NCBI RefSeq assembly: GCF_026183675.1
Contig: NZ_JAPIVK010000004.1
Location: forward strand, 116,728-180,727
DNA: 64,000 nucleotides
Source of the DNA: Microbulbifer halophilus
GTDB lineage: Bacteria > Pseudomonadota > Gammaproteobacteria > Pseudomonadales > Cellvibrionaceae
Direction of reading: 5' to 3'
Position 1 is the stretch's first letter, and every line of letters begins with the position of its first letter. The notes under the pieces are model-generated. The model worked only from the letters and a program-made list of their open reading frames with translations, was not told where the DNA came from and searched no databases. Position numbers and translations under genes: made by a program. Positions 37,416-48,155 of the stretch are shown here, one piece after another.

Positions 37416-37474
37416 GGGGCGCCAAACCGCGCACAAAGCAGTGCTTTGCGCGCGCCTGGTTTGGCCCCCTTTTT
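37416..37474 (+). terminator. long hairpin with T5, possible terminator or attenuator before sucA
   Basis: In the 359-nt sdhB-sucA gap, GGGGCGCCAAACC...CAAAGCA pairs with TGCTTTG...GGTTTGGCCCC over about 24 bp with small bulges, followed by TTTTT. It could end part of the sdh transcripts and so set the ratio of sdh to suc mRNA (inference). Confidence 0.55.
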
Positions 37475-37535
37475 ATGAGTGAAAGGAAAGCGCAGTGCCC
37501 GAACCCCAGGCGCTGCAATCGAGGTAGGCATCAAA

Positions 37536-40364
37536 ATGCACGAAAGTACCATGGAGCAGCTGTGGCGTAGCTCCCATATCTCCGGGGGCAATGCCGCCTA
37601 CGTGGAGGAGCTGTACGAAACCTATCTGCACGACCCCAACAGCGTGCCGGAGGAGTGGCGCAGTTACTTCGACAGTCTGCCCAGGGTCAGTGGTGGCAGC
37701 GACGTATCCCACTCGGCGGTGCGCGCCCACTTTGAACTCCTGGCCAAGAATCGCTCCCGCCCGCTGGCCGCTCCCGGGGCCGGCTCCATCAATGTCGAAC
37801 ACGAACGCAAGCAGGTCAAGGTCCTGCAGTTGATCAACTCCTACCGCCACCGCGGCCACAAGAAGGCCACCCTGGACCCGCTGGGCCTGATGGCGCGGGA
37901 GCAGGTTCCCGATCTGCAGCTCAACTACCACGGCCTTACCGAGGGCGACTTCGACACCACCTTCCAGACCGGCGATCTCTTCCTCGGCAAGGGCGAGGCC
38001 ACCCTGCGCGAGATCGTCGGCGCCCTCAACCGCACCTACTGCGGCAACCTGGGCGCGGAGATCATGCACCTGTCCAACCTGGACGAACAGCAGTGGTTCC
38101 AGCAGCGCCTGGAGCGCAGCCAGTCCACGCCCAACTTCGGCGCCGACGTGCGCACCGAGATACTGCAGCGCCTGTCCGCCGCCGAGGGCCTGGAGCGCCA
38201 CCTGGACTCCAAGTACCCGGGCACCAAGCGCTTCGGTGTCGAGGGCGCCGAGAGCCTGATCCCGATGCTGGACGCACTGATCCGCCGCTCTGGCACCTAT
38301 GGTGTGAAAGAGGTGGTCATGGGCATGGCCCACCGCGGCCGCCTGAACACACTGGTCAACATCCTGGGCAAGAATCCCTCGGACCTGTTCGAGGAATTCG
38401 AGGGCAAGAAGACCCTGGATACCTCCGGCGACGTGAAATACCACCAGGGCTTCTCCTCCAACGTGATGACGCCGGGCGGCGAGGTGCACTTGGCGCTGGC
38501 CTTCAACCCGTCGCACCTGGAGATCTGCGGTCCGGTAGTGGTGGGCTCGGTGCGCGCCCGTCAGGACCGCCGCGGGGACACCACCGGCGAGCAGGTGATG
38601 CCGATCAATATCCACGGCGACGCCGCCTTCGCCGGCCAGGGCGTGGTGCAGGAAACCCTGCAGATGTCCCAGACCCGCGGCTTCTATACCGGCGGCACCG
38701 TGCATATCGTGCTCAACAACCAGGTGGGTTTCACCACCAGCAAACAGGACGACGCCCGCTCCACCGAGTACTGCACCGACGTGGCCAAGATGATCGACGC
38801 CCCGGTGTTGCATGTGAACGGCGACGATCCGGAAATGGTGGTGCTGGCGGCACTGCTGGCGACGGATTACCGCTACGAGTTCAAGAAGGACATCGTCATT
38901 GATCTGGTCTGCTACCGCCGCCGCGGCCACAACGAGACCGACGACCCGTCCGGTACCCAGCCGCGCATGTACCAGACCATCCGCAAGCACAAGACCACCC
39001 GCACCCTGTACGCGGAAAAAGTGGTCAATGACGGCGTGCTCGACAAGCCGGCCGCGGACAAACTGGCCAGCGACTACCGCGACCGGCTGGATCGTGGCGA
39101 GGATGTGGCCACCGGCCTGGTACAGCAGCCGGACGAGTCCATGTTCGTGGACTGGGGCCCCTATCTGAACCACGACTGGCAGACACCGGCGGACACCGGC
39201 ATGGAGCTGGCGAAGCTGAAAGATGTCGCCAAGCGCATGACCACGGTACCGGATGGTGTGGTGATGCAGCGACAGGTGTCCAAGATCTACGAGGACCGCC
39301 GCAAGATGGCCGGCGGCGCCCAGCCGTTGAACTGGGGCATGGCCGAGACCCTGGCTTACGGCACACTGCTGGACCAGGGCTATATGGTTCGCCTGACCGG
39401 TGAGGACGTGCGCCGCGGTACCTTCTCCCACCGCCACGCGGTGGTGCACAGCCAGAAAGACGGCTCCTGCTACGTGCCGCTGCAGAATATGTACGAGGAC
39501 CAGCCGGCGTTCGATATCTACGACTCACTGCTGTCGGAAGAGGCGGTGCTGGCGTTCGAATACGGCTATGCCACCACCACGCCCAAGTCGCTGATTATCT
39601 GGGAAGCCCAGTTCGGCGATTTCGCCAACGGTGCCCAGGTGGTGATCGACCAGTTCATCACTTCCGGCGAACACAAGTGGGGTCGCATGTGTGGCCTGGT
39701 GATGCTGCTGCCGCACGGCTACGAGGGCCAGGGGCCGGAGCACTCCTCTGCGCGCCTGGAGCGCTTCATGCAGATGTGTGCCGAGCACAATATCCAGGTG
39801 TGCAACGCCACCACCCCGGCACAGATTTTCCACCTGCTGCGCCGCCAGGCGATCCGCCCGATGCGCCGCCCGCTGGTAATCATGAGTCCCAAGTGGATCC
39901 TGCGCCACAAGCTGGCTACCTCCAGCCTGGACGAGCTGGCCAAGGGCCGGTTCCAGAACGTGATTCAGGACGACGGCGTGGACCCGGCCAAGGTCAAGCG
40001 CCTGGTGCTGTGCTCCGGCAAGGTCTACTACCATTTGCTGGAAGCGCGCATGGAGAAGGAACTGGAGGATGTGGCCCTGGTGCGCATCGAACAGTTGTAT
40101 CCCTTCCCGGACGAAGAGTTTGTCGATGCGGCGTCCGCATTCGAGAAGCTCGAGAGCGTGGTCTGGTGTCAGGAGGAGCCGATGAACCAGGGTGCCTGGT
40201 ATCACAGCCAGCATCATATGCGCCGCCTGCTGGCAGAGACACACCCGAAGCTGGAGCTGGAATACGTCGGCCGTGCAGCCTCTGCCGCTCCGGCGGCAGG
40301 GTATATGTCCACGCACCTGGAAGAGCAGAACAAGTTCATCAACGAGGCGCTGACGGTTAAATGA
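37536..40364 (+). CDS. sucA: 2-oxoglutarate dehydrogenase E1 component
   Basis: A 942-residue thiamine-diphosphate enzyme that decarboxylates 2-oxoglutarate. ATG 37536 gives the family start MHESTMEQLWRSSHISGGNA; upstream codons in the frame are not conserved in style. MGMAHRGRLNTLVNILGK, GDAAFAGQGVVQETLQMS and the ThDP region NNQVGFTTSK are diagnostic. It acts with SucB and Lpd as one complex. Confidence 0.98.
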   Translation: MHESTMEQLWRSSHISGGNAAYVEELYETYLHDPNSVPEEWRSYFDSLPRVSGGSDVSHSAVRAHFELLAKNRSRPLAAPGAGSINVEHERKQVKVLQLINSYRHRGHKKATLDPLGLMAREQVPDLQLNYHGLTEGDFDTTFQTGDLFLGKGEATLREIVGALNRTYCGNLGAEIMHLSNLDEQQWFQQRLERSQSTPNFGADVRTEILQRLSAAEGLERHLDSKYPGTKRFGVEGAESLIPMLDALIRRSGTYGVKEVVMGMAHRGRLNTLVNILGKNPSDLFEEFEGKKTLDTSGDVKYHQGFSSNVMTPGGEVHLALAFNPSHLEICGPVVVGSVRARQDRRGDTTGEQVMPINIHGDAAFAGQGVVQETLQMSQTRGFYTGGTVHIVLNNQVGFTTSKQDDARSTEYCTDVAKMIDAPVLHVNGDDPEMVVLAALLATDYRYEFKKDIVIDLVCYRRRGHNETDDPSGTQPRMYQTIRKHKTTRTLYAEKVVNDGVLDKPAADKLASDYRDRLDRGEDVATGLVQQPDESMFVDWGPYLNHDWQTPADTGMELAKLKDVAKRMTTVPDGVVMQRQVSKIYEDRRKMAGGAQPLNWGMAETLAYGTLLDQGYMVRLTGEDVRRGTFSHRHAVVHSQKDGSCYVPLQNMYEDQPAFDIYDSLLSEEAVLAFEYGYATTTPKSLIIWEAQFGDFANGAQVVIDQFITSGEHKWGRMCGLVMLLPHGYEGQGPEHSSARLERFMQMCAEHNIQVCNATTPAQIFHLLRRQAIRPMRRPLVIMSPKWILRHKLATSSLDELAKGRFQNVIQDDGVDPAKVKRLVLCSGKVYYHLLEARMEKELEDVALVRIEQLYPFPDEEFVDAASAFEKLESVVWCQEEPMNQGAWYHSQHHMRRLLAETHPKLELEYVGRAASAAPAAGYMSTHLEEQNKFINEALTVK

Positions 40365-40493
40365 CAGGGCCCGGGACCTTCGGGACCCGGGACCCGGTAA
40401 CAGCAGTGCCCCTTCGCTCCTTTCCCGCTTGCGGAAAGGGCGGGGGAGAGAGCAAAGAAATTAACGCAGAGTCAATCTCAGGAAACAGGAACA

Positions 40494-41726
40494 ATGACGA
40501 TCGAGATTAAAGCGCCAACTTTCCCGGAATCCGTTCAGGATGGCAGCATTGCCACCTGGCACAAGAAGCCCGGTGAAGCCGTGTCCCGCGACGAGCTGAT
40601 CGTGGATATCGAAACCGACAAGGTGGTACTGGAAGTTGTCGCCCCGGCTGACGGCGCCATCAGTGAGATCATCAAGGACGAGGGCGACACCGTCCTGTCC
40701 AATGAAGTGATCGCCAAGTTCGAGGAAGGCGCCGGTGGCGGCGAATCCAAGGACGAGGGTGCTAAAGAGGAAGCCGGGGAAGAGAAGAAAGCGGAAGCGC
40801 CCAAAGAGGAAGCACCCAAGGAAGAGGCCAAGGGTGGCGACGGCGATCAGTTGGTCAACCCGGCCGCGCGCAAACTGGCGGACGAGAAGGGTGTCGACCT
40901 GTCCACCGTAACCGGCACCGGCAAGGGTGGCCGTATCATCAAGGAAGATGTACAGAAAGCCGAGAAGGCTCCCGCTGCGGCACCGGCTGCGGCCGCTGCG
41001 GAAGTCGCCACTGCCGGCGGCGAACGCGTGGAGAAGCGCGTGCCCATGACCCGCATGCGCAAGCGCATCGCGGAGCGCCTGCTGGACGCCTCCCAGTCCA
41101 CGGCCATGCTCACCACCTTCAACGAGGTGAACATGAAGCCGATCATGGATCTGCGCAAGAACTACAAGGAGCTGTTCGAGAAGAAGCACAACGGTACCCG
41201 CCTGGGCTTTATGGGCTTCTTTGTGAAAGCGGCGGTTGAAGCGCTGAAACGCTACACCGCGGTGAACGCCTCCATCGACGGCAACGATATCGTCTACCAC
41301 GGTTACCAGGATATCGGTGTTGCGGTTTCCTCTCCCAAGGGCCTGGTGGTGCCGATCCTGCGCAACGCCGAGAACATGGGCCTGGCGGATATGGAAAACA
41401 ATATCCGCGACCTGGGTGTGCGCGCCCAGGGCGGCAAGCTGTCCATCGACGAGATGACCGGCGGCACCTTCACCATCACCAATGGCGGTGTCTTCGGTTC
41501 CCTGCTGTCCACACCGATCCTGAACCCGCCGCAGACTGCGATCCTGGGCATGCACAAGATCCAAGAGCGCCCGATGGCGGTGGACGGCAAGGTGGAAATC
41601 CTGCCGATGATGTACCTGGCGCTGTCCTACGATCACCGCCTGATCGACGGCAAGGAAGCGGTCGGCTTCCTGGTGGCGATCAAGGAAATGATTGAGGATC
41701 CGGCGCGGATTCTGCTCGAGGTTTAA
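40494..41726 (+). CDS. sucB: dihydrolipoyl succinyltransferase (2-oxoglutarate dehydrogenase E2)
   Basis: A 410-residue protein: lipoyl domain with the lipoylated Lys in [14 protein letters not shown], an Ala/Lys/Glu-rich linker, the E1/E3-binding domain ([18 protein letters not shown]) and the catalytic core ending in [17 protein letters not shown], with the active-site His. It forms the core of the complex. It follows sucA by 129 nt holding a GC-rich hairpin. Confidence 0.98.
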   Translation: MTIEIKAPTFPESVQDGSIATWHKKPGEAVSRDELIVDIETDKVVLEVVAPADGAISEIIKDEGDTVLSNEVIAKFEEGAGGGESKDEGAKEEAGEEKKAEAPKEEAPKEEAKGGDGDQLVNPAARKLADEKGVDLSTVTGTGKGGRIIKEDVQKAEKAPAAAPAAAAAEVATAGGERVEKRVPMTRMRKRIAERLLDASQSTAMLTTFNEVNMKPIMDLRKNYKELFEKKHNGTRLGFMGFFVKAAVEALKRYTAVNASIDGNDIVYHGYQDIGVAVSSPKGLVVPILRNAENMGLADMENNIRDLGVRAQGGKLSIDEMTGGTFTITNGGVFGSLLSTPILNPPQTAILGMHKIQERPMAVDGKVEILPMMYLALSYDHRLIDGKEAVGFLVAIKEMIEDPARILLEV

Positions 41727-41751
41727 CGGGGGCTATTTCTGGCTCCGTGGC

Positions 41752-41863
41752 GGCGCTGCTACCGGTATTGTTTTGCGAGACACGCCGTGAATACGTCCCT
41801 GTAGGCTTGTCCGCGAGGTCCCTCTCGCGGACAGTCTCGCAAAACAATACCGGCATCAGCGCC
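41752..41863. repeat. covarying-stem hairpin repeat, copy B
   Basis: The arms are ~30 bp: GGCGCTGCTACCGGTATTG... pairs with ...CAATACCGGCATCAGCGCC, with only the CTAC/ATGC positions unpaired. The ~52-nt loop region (CGCCGTGAATACGTCCCTG, TGTAGGCTTGTCCGCGAGG) is almost the same as in copy C at 59642-59753, although the stem sequence there is different. Confidence 0.88.
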
Positions 41864-41898
41864 TTCGCATCGAACTTTGATGTCGTCACAAAACCGAT

Positions 41899-43499
<1,601 letters not shown>

Positions 43500-43515
43500 G
43501 CGCGACATTTCATAT

Positions 43516-43542
43516 CGGGGCGGCTGACCGCCCCGTTTTATT
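43516..43542 (+). terminator. intrinsic terminator after lpdA
   Basis: CGGGGCGG and CCGCCCCG pair around CTGA, followed by TTTTATT, 17 nt after the lpdA stop. It separates lpdA from sucCD. Confidence 0.85.
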
Positions 43543-43645
43543 GGCAGGATTTGAAATTTGCAAAGGCGGAAATTTCAGATTTTGTGTTAGGTGCAGAGCA
43601 ATCTGCAATTGGTAAACACATTTCTAATGTGAATTGGTATTGATT

Positions 43646-44812
43646 ATGAACTTGCATGAGTATCAGGGCAAACAACTGTTTGCGGAATACGGATTGCCGG
43701 TTTCCAAAGGCATTGCAGCGGAAACCCCGGCAGCGGCAGCAGCGGCGGCAGATGAAATTGGCGGCGACAAGTGGGTGGTAAAAGCCCAGGTACACGCCGG
43801 CGGCCGCGGCAAGGCCGGCGGTGTAAAGCTGGTGGACTCCAAAGCCGAGATCGAAGAATTCGCCAAGAAGTGGCTGGGTGAGAACCTGGTTACCTTCCAG
43901 ACCGACGAGAATGGCCAGCCGGTTTCCCGCATCCTGGTGGAGAGCTGCACCGATATCGATCAGGAACTCTACCTGGGCGCCGTCGTCGATCGCACCACCC
44001 GTCGCATCGTTTTCATGGCCTCCACTGAAGGTGGTGTGGAAATCGAGAAGGTAGCGGAAGAGACCCCGGAAAAAATCCTCAAGGCCACCATCGACCCGCT
44101 GGTGGGCGCGCAGCCCTACCAGGCGCGCGAGCTGGCGTTCAAACTGGGCCTGAACCCGACCCAGGTGAAGCAGTTCACCAAGATCTTCCTGGGCCTGGCG
44201 AAAATGTTCCAGGAAAAGGATCTGGCACTGCTGGAAATCAACCCGCTGGTGATCACCGACGAAGGCAACCTGCACTGCCTGGACGCCAAGGTCGTGATCG
44301 ACGGCAACGCCCTGTACCGCCACGCGGACCTGCGCGAAATGCACGATCCGTCCCAGGAAGACGCACGCGAAGCGCACGCGGCCAAGTGGGATCTCAACTA
44401 TGTCGCCCTGGATGGCAATATCGGCTGCATGGTGAACGGCGCCGGCCTGGCCATGGGTACCATGGATATCGTCAACCTGCACGGCGGCAGCCCGGCCAAC
44501 TTCCTCGACGTGGGTGGCGGCGCCACCAAAGAGCGCGTGGTTGAGGCCTTCAAGATCATCCTGTCCGACGAGAACGTCAAAGCCGTTCTGATCAATATTT
44601 TCGGCGGCATCGTACGCTGCGACATGATCGCCGAAGGCGTGGTCGGCGCGGTGAAGGAAGTCGGCGTGAAAGTGCCGGTTGTCGTTCGCCTCGAAGGCAA
44701 CAATGCCGATCTGGGTGCCGAAGTGCTGAGCAACAGTGGTCTGAACATTATTGCGGCCACCAGCCTGACTGACGCTGCACAACAAGTCGTCAAGGCCGCG
44801 GAGGATAAATAA
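43646..44812 (+). CDS. sucC: succinyl-CoA synthetase beta subunit (ADP-forming)
   Basis: A 388-residue ATP-grasp subunit; ATG 43646 gives [38 protein letters not shown] (nucleotide-binding) and [17 protein letters not shown] (CoA/subunit contact) are diagnostic. It ends 2 nt before sucD, which ensures stoichiometric production. Confidence 0.98.
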   Translation: MNLHEYQGKQLFAEYGLPVSKGIAAETPAAAAAAADEIGGDKWVVKAQVHAGGRGKAGGVKLVDSKAEIEEFAKKWLGENLVTFQTDENGQPVSRILVESCTDIDQELYLGAVVDRTTRRIVFMASTEGGVEIEKVAEETPEKILKATIDPLVGAQPYQARELAFKLGLNPTQVKQFTKIFLGLAKMFQEKDLALLEINPLVITDEGNLHCLDAKVVIDGNALYRHADLREMHDPSQEDAREAHAAKWDLNYVALDGNIGCMVNGAGLAMGTMDIVNLHGGSPANFLDVGGGATKERVVEAFKIILSDENVKAVLINIFGGIVRCDMIAEGVVGAVKEVGVKVPVVVRLEGNNADLGAEVLSNSGLNIIAATSLTDAAQQVVKAAEDK

Positions 44813-44814
44813 TC

Positions 44815-45687
44815 ATGTCTGTACTGATTAACAAAGACACCAAAGTCATCTGCCAGGGCTTCACTGGTTCCCAGGGCACTTTCCATTCCGAGCAGGCCAT
44901 CGCCTACGGCACCAAGATGGTCGGCGGTGTCACCCCGGGCAAGGGCGGCCAGGAACACCTGGGCCTGCCGGTTTTCGACACCGTGAAAGAAGCGGTTGAA
45001 GCCACCGGCGCGGAAGCTTCCGTGATCTACGTTCCGGCTCCGTTCTGTAAGGATTCCATCCTGGAGGCGGCCAACGGCGGCATCAAGCTGATCGTCTGCA
45101 TCACCGAGGGTATTCCCACCATGGATATGCTGGATGCCAAGGTGAAGTGCGACGAGCTGGGTGTGCGCCTGATCGGCCCCAATTGCCCGGGCGTCATCAC
45201 GCCGGACGAGTGCAAGATCGGCATCATGCCGGGCCACATCCACAAGGCGGGCAAAGTGGGCATCGTGTCCCGCTCCGGTACCCTGACCTACGAAGCGGTC
45301 AAGCAGACGACCGATCACGGCTTCGGCCAGTCCACCTGCGTGGGCATCGGCGGCGACCCGATCCCGGGTTCCAACTTCATCGACATCCTGGAGATGTTCG
45401 AGAAGGATCCGAAGACCGAAGCCATCGTCATGATCGGCGAGATCGGCGGTACCGCGGAAGAAGAGGCGGCGGCCTACATCAAGGAGAATGTCTCCAAGCC
45501 GGTGGTTTCCTACATCGCCGGCGTCACCGCGCCTCCCGGCAAGCGTATGGGCCACGCCGGTGCGATCATCTCCGGCGGCAAGGGCACCGCGGATGAGAAG
45601 TTCGCCGCGCTGGAAGACGCCGGTGTCAAAACCGTGCGCTCCCTGGCCGAGATCGGCGACGCGCTGAAGGAAGCAGCCGGCTGGTAA
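44815..45687 (+). CDS. sucD: succinyl-CoA synthetase alpha subunit
   Basis: A 290-residue subunit with the CoA-binding Rossmann domain ([20 protein letters not shown]) and the phosphorylated active-site His in [18 protein letters not shown]. With SucC it converts succinyl-CoA to succinate with formation of ATP. It closes the TCA block and is followed by a repeat and a strong terminator. Confidence 0.98.
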   Translation: MSVLINKDTKVICQGFTGSQGTFHSEQAIAYGTKMVGGVTPGKGGQEHLGLPVFDTVKEAVEATGAEASVIYVPAPFCKDSILEAANGGIKLIVCITEGIPTMDMLDAKVKCDELGVRLIGPNCPGVITPDECKIGIMPGHIHKAGKVGIVSRSGTLTYEAVKQTTDHGFGQSTCVGIGGDPIPGSNFIDILEMFEKDPKTEAIVMIGEIGGTAEEEAAAYIKENVSKPVVSYIAGVTAPPGKRMGHAGAIISGGKGTADEKFAALEDAGVKTVRSLAEIGDALKEAAGW

Positions 45688-45703
45688 GCTGGCTCCCGGG
45701 ACC

Positions 45704-45741
45704 GCGGAGCTCCAGCTCCGCACTCGGGCCGAAGGCCCGCC
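45704..45741. repeat. GCGGAGCTCCAGCTCCGC + GGGCC hairpin repeat, copy 1
   Basis: GCGGAGCTCCAGCTCCGC is self-complementary and is followed by GGGCCGAAGGCCCGCC. A second copy is at 53901-53939 directly after purL. Confidence 0.8.
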
Positions 45742-45743
45742 CC

Positions 45744-45775
45744 AAAAAGGCCGCCTCGCGAGAGGTGGCCTTTTT
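45744..45775 (+). terminator. intrinsic terminator of sucCD
   Basis: AAAAAGGCCGCCTC and GAGGTGGCCTTTTT pair around GCGA, 56 nt after the sucD stop. Confidence 0.92.
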
Positions 45776-45909
45776 ATTGACATTCCGTTTCCCCGAATTT
45801 ACCGTCCCACACCCGCCAGACAAAATCTGGCTCTCGCTGTTTCCCCCTCGGCCAAAAGCCTTCCGGTCAGCAGTTTTTACTGTTTTTCCACTGGCTTCCA
45901 GGTCGAACC

Positions 45910-47139
45910 ATGAGTGCCCTCAATCCCACCCCGCCGCAAAGCCGGGAACCCATCGCCGTTCCCAGCGTACAGCCCCTGCACCAGATCCTGCCCGGAGAAC
46001 CCCTGTTGATGATGGGGGCCGGTCCGGTGCCGATTCCGGACGCAGTGGCGCGGGCCAACGGCCAGGTGATCAACCACCTTGGGGCCACCATGTCCACGAT
46101 TATCGGCCAGGTGAAGTCCATGGCGCGCTACGTGTTCCAGACGCGATCCCAGTGGGTGATGGGCATTGCCGGTCCCGGGTCGGCGGCGATGGAAATGGCC
46201 ATCAGCAATCTGGTCTGGCGGGGCACCCGGGTACTGTGTCTCGACAACGGTTATTTCAGTGCGCGTATGGCGGAGATGTGTCGTCGTTGCGGTGGCGATG
46301 TACGTTTACTGGAGTGCGAGGCCAAAGCCCAGGCGGATATCGATGCCGTGGTGCGGGCCATCGATGAATTCTGCCCCGAGTGCGTCACCCTGGTTCAGGG
46401 GGAAACCTCCAATACCATCTGCAACCGGAACTTGGACTGCATTGCCGCAGAGGCAAAAAAGCGCGGCTGCCTGACCATTGTCGATGCGGTCTGCACCCTC
46501 AGCACCATGCCGCTGGAAATGGATAATTGGCAGATAGACGCGGTGATTACCGGCGGCCAGAAAGGCCTGGCCTCTATTCCCGGTGTCTCCCTGCTGGCTT
46601 TTTCCGAGGAAGCCTGGAAGCGCATTCACCGGCGCCCGACAACCCCGGTGCACTGGTGCCTGGATGCGCTGCTGGCGGAGAATTTCTGGCACAAGGGCTC
46701 CTACCACTACACGGCGCCGGTCTCCGGCGTGCTGGCGCTGCACGAGGCCCTGCGCCTAGTCTGTGAAGAGGGCCTGAGTGAGCGCTTTGAGCGCCACCAG
46801 CGCTGCTCCACCGCACTGCAGAACGGTATCGAGGCCATGGGGTTGAAACTCTACGCGCCCGGCGCCTGTCGGCTCAATTCGGTGGTCGGCATCGAAGTGC
46901 CCGAGGGTGTTGCCAACAGTGATATCTGCGCGCAGATGTCGCGCAAATACCGGGTGGAAATCGCCGGCTCCTTCGGTTTGCCGATTGTGCGGGTGGGGCA
47001 GATGGGCGAGCAGTGCCGCGCCCAGAATCTGTACCGCACGCTGCACGCCATCGGCTGCACCATGAGAGATTTGCAGGTGCCGGTGGACTTGCCCAGTGCC
47101 ATGGCCGAGCTGGAGATCTGTCTTCTCCGGGGTGAGTAG
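45910..47139 (+). CDS. class V aminotransferase, alanine-glyoxylate/serine-pyruvate type
   Basis: A 409-residue PLP enzyme. The cofactor Lys lies in VITGGQKGLASIPGVSLLAF, and LLMMGAGPVPIPDAVARA and TLVQGETSNTICNRNLD fit the AGXT/PucG branch. Such enzymes transaminate glyoxylate with alanine, serine or ureidoglycine; the exact donor cannot be told from sequence. No purine-catabolism neighbours are visible. Start ATG 45910 follows a T-rich spacer. Confidence 0.88.
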   Translation: MSALNPTPPQSREPIAVPSVQPLHQILPGEPLLMMGAGPVPIPDAVARANGQVINHLGATMSTIIGQVKSMARYVFQTRSQWVMGIAGPGSAAMEMAISNLVWRGTRVLCLDNGYFSARMAEMCRRCGGDVRLLECEAKAQADIDAVVRAIDEFCPECVTLVQGETSNTICNRNLDCIAAEAKKRGCLTIVDAVCTLSTMPLEMDNWQIDAVITGGQKGLASIPGVSLLAFSEEAWKRIHRRPTTPVHWCLDALLAENFWHKGSYHYTAPVSGVLALHEALRLVCEEGLSERFERHQRCSTALQNGIEAMGLKLYAPGACRLNSVVGIEVPEGVANSDICAQMSRKYRVEIAGSFGLPIVRVGQMGEQCRAQNLYRTLHAIGCTMRDLQVPVDLPSAMAELEICLLRGE

Positions 47140-47174
47140 CCTAGTGTGGTGTAAGGTATTAAATGCAGATATCA

Positions 47175-47273
47175 GCGGGCCGCTAAGCGGCCAGATGCAA
47201 GGCGCACTTGCGCAGGCATAGTGGTTCTATGTCGAGCAAGTGCAACGCCGCAGATGGCTGCTTAGCGGCCCGC
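47175..47273. repeat. ~99-bp imperfect hairpin, MITE-like
   Basis: GCGGGCCGCTAAGCGGCC...GCGCACTTGC pairs with GCAAGTGC...GCTTAGCGGCCCGC over ~37 bp with mismatches. The ~24-nt loop contains CATAG...CTATG. It lies in the 300-nt gap between the aminotransferase and the TVP38-like gene; nothing else was found there. Similar elements are familiar from other gammaproteobacteria (memory, unchecked). Confidence 0.75.
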
Positions 47274-47439
47274 CCGGAGGGAGCCTCCCTCTTCACTTGG
47301 TAGAGAGGGTCCACAGCGGCGCTAGTCTACAATCCCAGGGGGCTTCTCATGCCGTCGACTCGGGGAATGCTGGACGCGGTCTGGCGGCGCGAATTGCGCG
47401 TGCATTTCGAAATGGAATTGGATCGGTAGCCGGGTCTTT

Positions 47440-48120
47440 ATGGGCAGGAAATTTTTACTGATTGCCGCACTACTGGCGCTGGGTCTGGCTTTCTATTCCT
47501 TCGATTTACACCACTGGCTGACACTGGATAACCTGAAGCAACAACAGCAGCAGTTTATCGACTGGCGCCAGCAGTCCCCCATCCTGGTGGGCCTGCTGTT
47601 TTTCGGGCTCTATATCCTGGTCACCGGCGTGTCCCTGCCGGGGGCGATCATCATGTCGCTGGCGGTGGGTGCGCTGTTCGGGCTCTGGTGGGGCACGCTG
47701 ATTGCGTCTTTCGCATCGAGTATCGGTGCCACCATCGCCTTTCTCGTATCCCGCTACCTGCTGCACGACTGGGTTCAACAGCGTTTCGGCGGGCGCCTGC
47801 GGGCAATCCATCTGGGGATGGAGCGAGAGGGCCGCTTTTTCCTGCTTGCGCTGCGACTGGTGCCGATTTTCCCATTTGTGCTGATCAATATCCTGATGGG
47901 CTTGACCCATATCCGCACCTGGCCGTTTTACTGGGTCAGCCAGATCGGCATGCTGCCGGTAACCGTGGTTTTCGTGAACGCGGGTACACAACTGGGGCAG
48001 GTCGAAACGCTTTCCGACATTCTGTCGCCCGAGTTGATTCTGTCTTTCGCGTTGCTGGGGCTATTTCCGCTGCTGGCGCGGTGGCTGCTCGGGCTGATCA
48101 AGCGGAGGAGGGCCGGGTAA
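47440..48120 (+). CDS. TVP38/TMEM64 (VTT/DedA-like) membrane protein
   Basis: A 226-residue inner-membrane protein with about five helices and the VTT domain signature: LPGAIIMSLAVGALFGLWWG, then FLVSRYLLHDWVQQRFGG and LRLVPIFPFVLINILMGLT. DedA-superfamily proteins are linked to lipid scrambling or membrane homeostasis; the role of this bacterial group is not settled. ATG 47440 precedes the first helix. It is convergent with mltF. Confidence 0.9.
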   Translation: MGRKFLLIAALLALGLAFYSFDLHHWLTLDNLKQQQQQFIDWRQQSPILVGLLFFGLYILVTGVSLPGAIIMSLAVGALFGLWWGTLIASFASSIGATIAFLVSRYLLHDWVQQRFGGRLRAIHLGMEREGRFFLLALRLVPIFPFVLINILMGLTHIRTWPFYWVSQIGMLPVTVVFVNAGTQLGQVETLSDILSPELILSFALLGLFPLLARWLLGLIKRRRAG

Positions 48121-48155
48121 CAGGTGCGCGCGGCGCACCCTACTGAGCGTCCCGA

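Noticed and set aside
37473-39449. 658-codon open frame opposite sucA
   Set aside because: Antisense shadow; low-complexity His/Gln/Ala composition.
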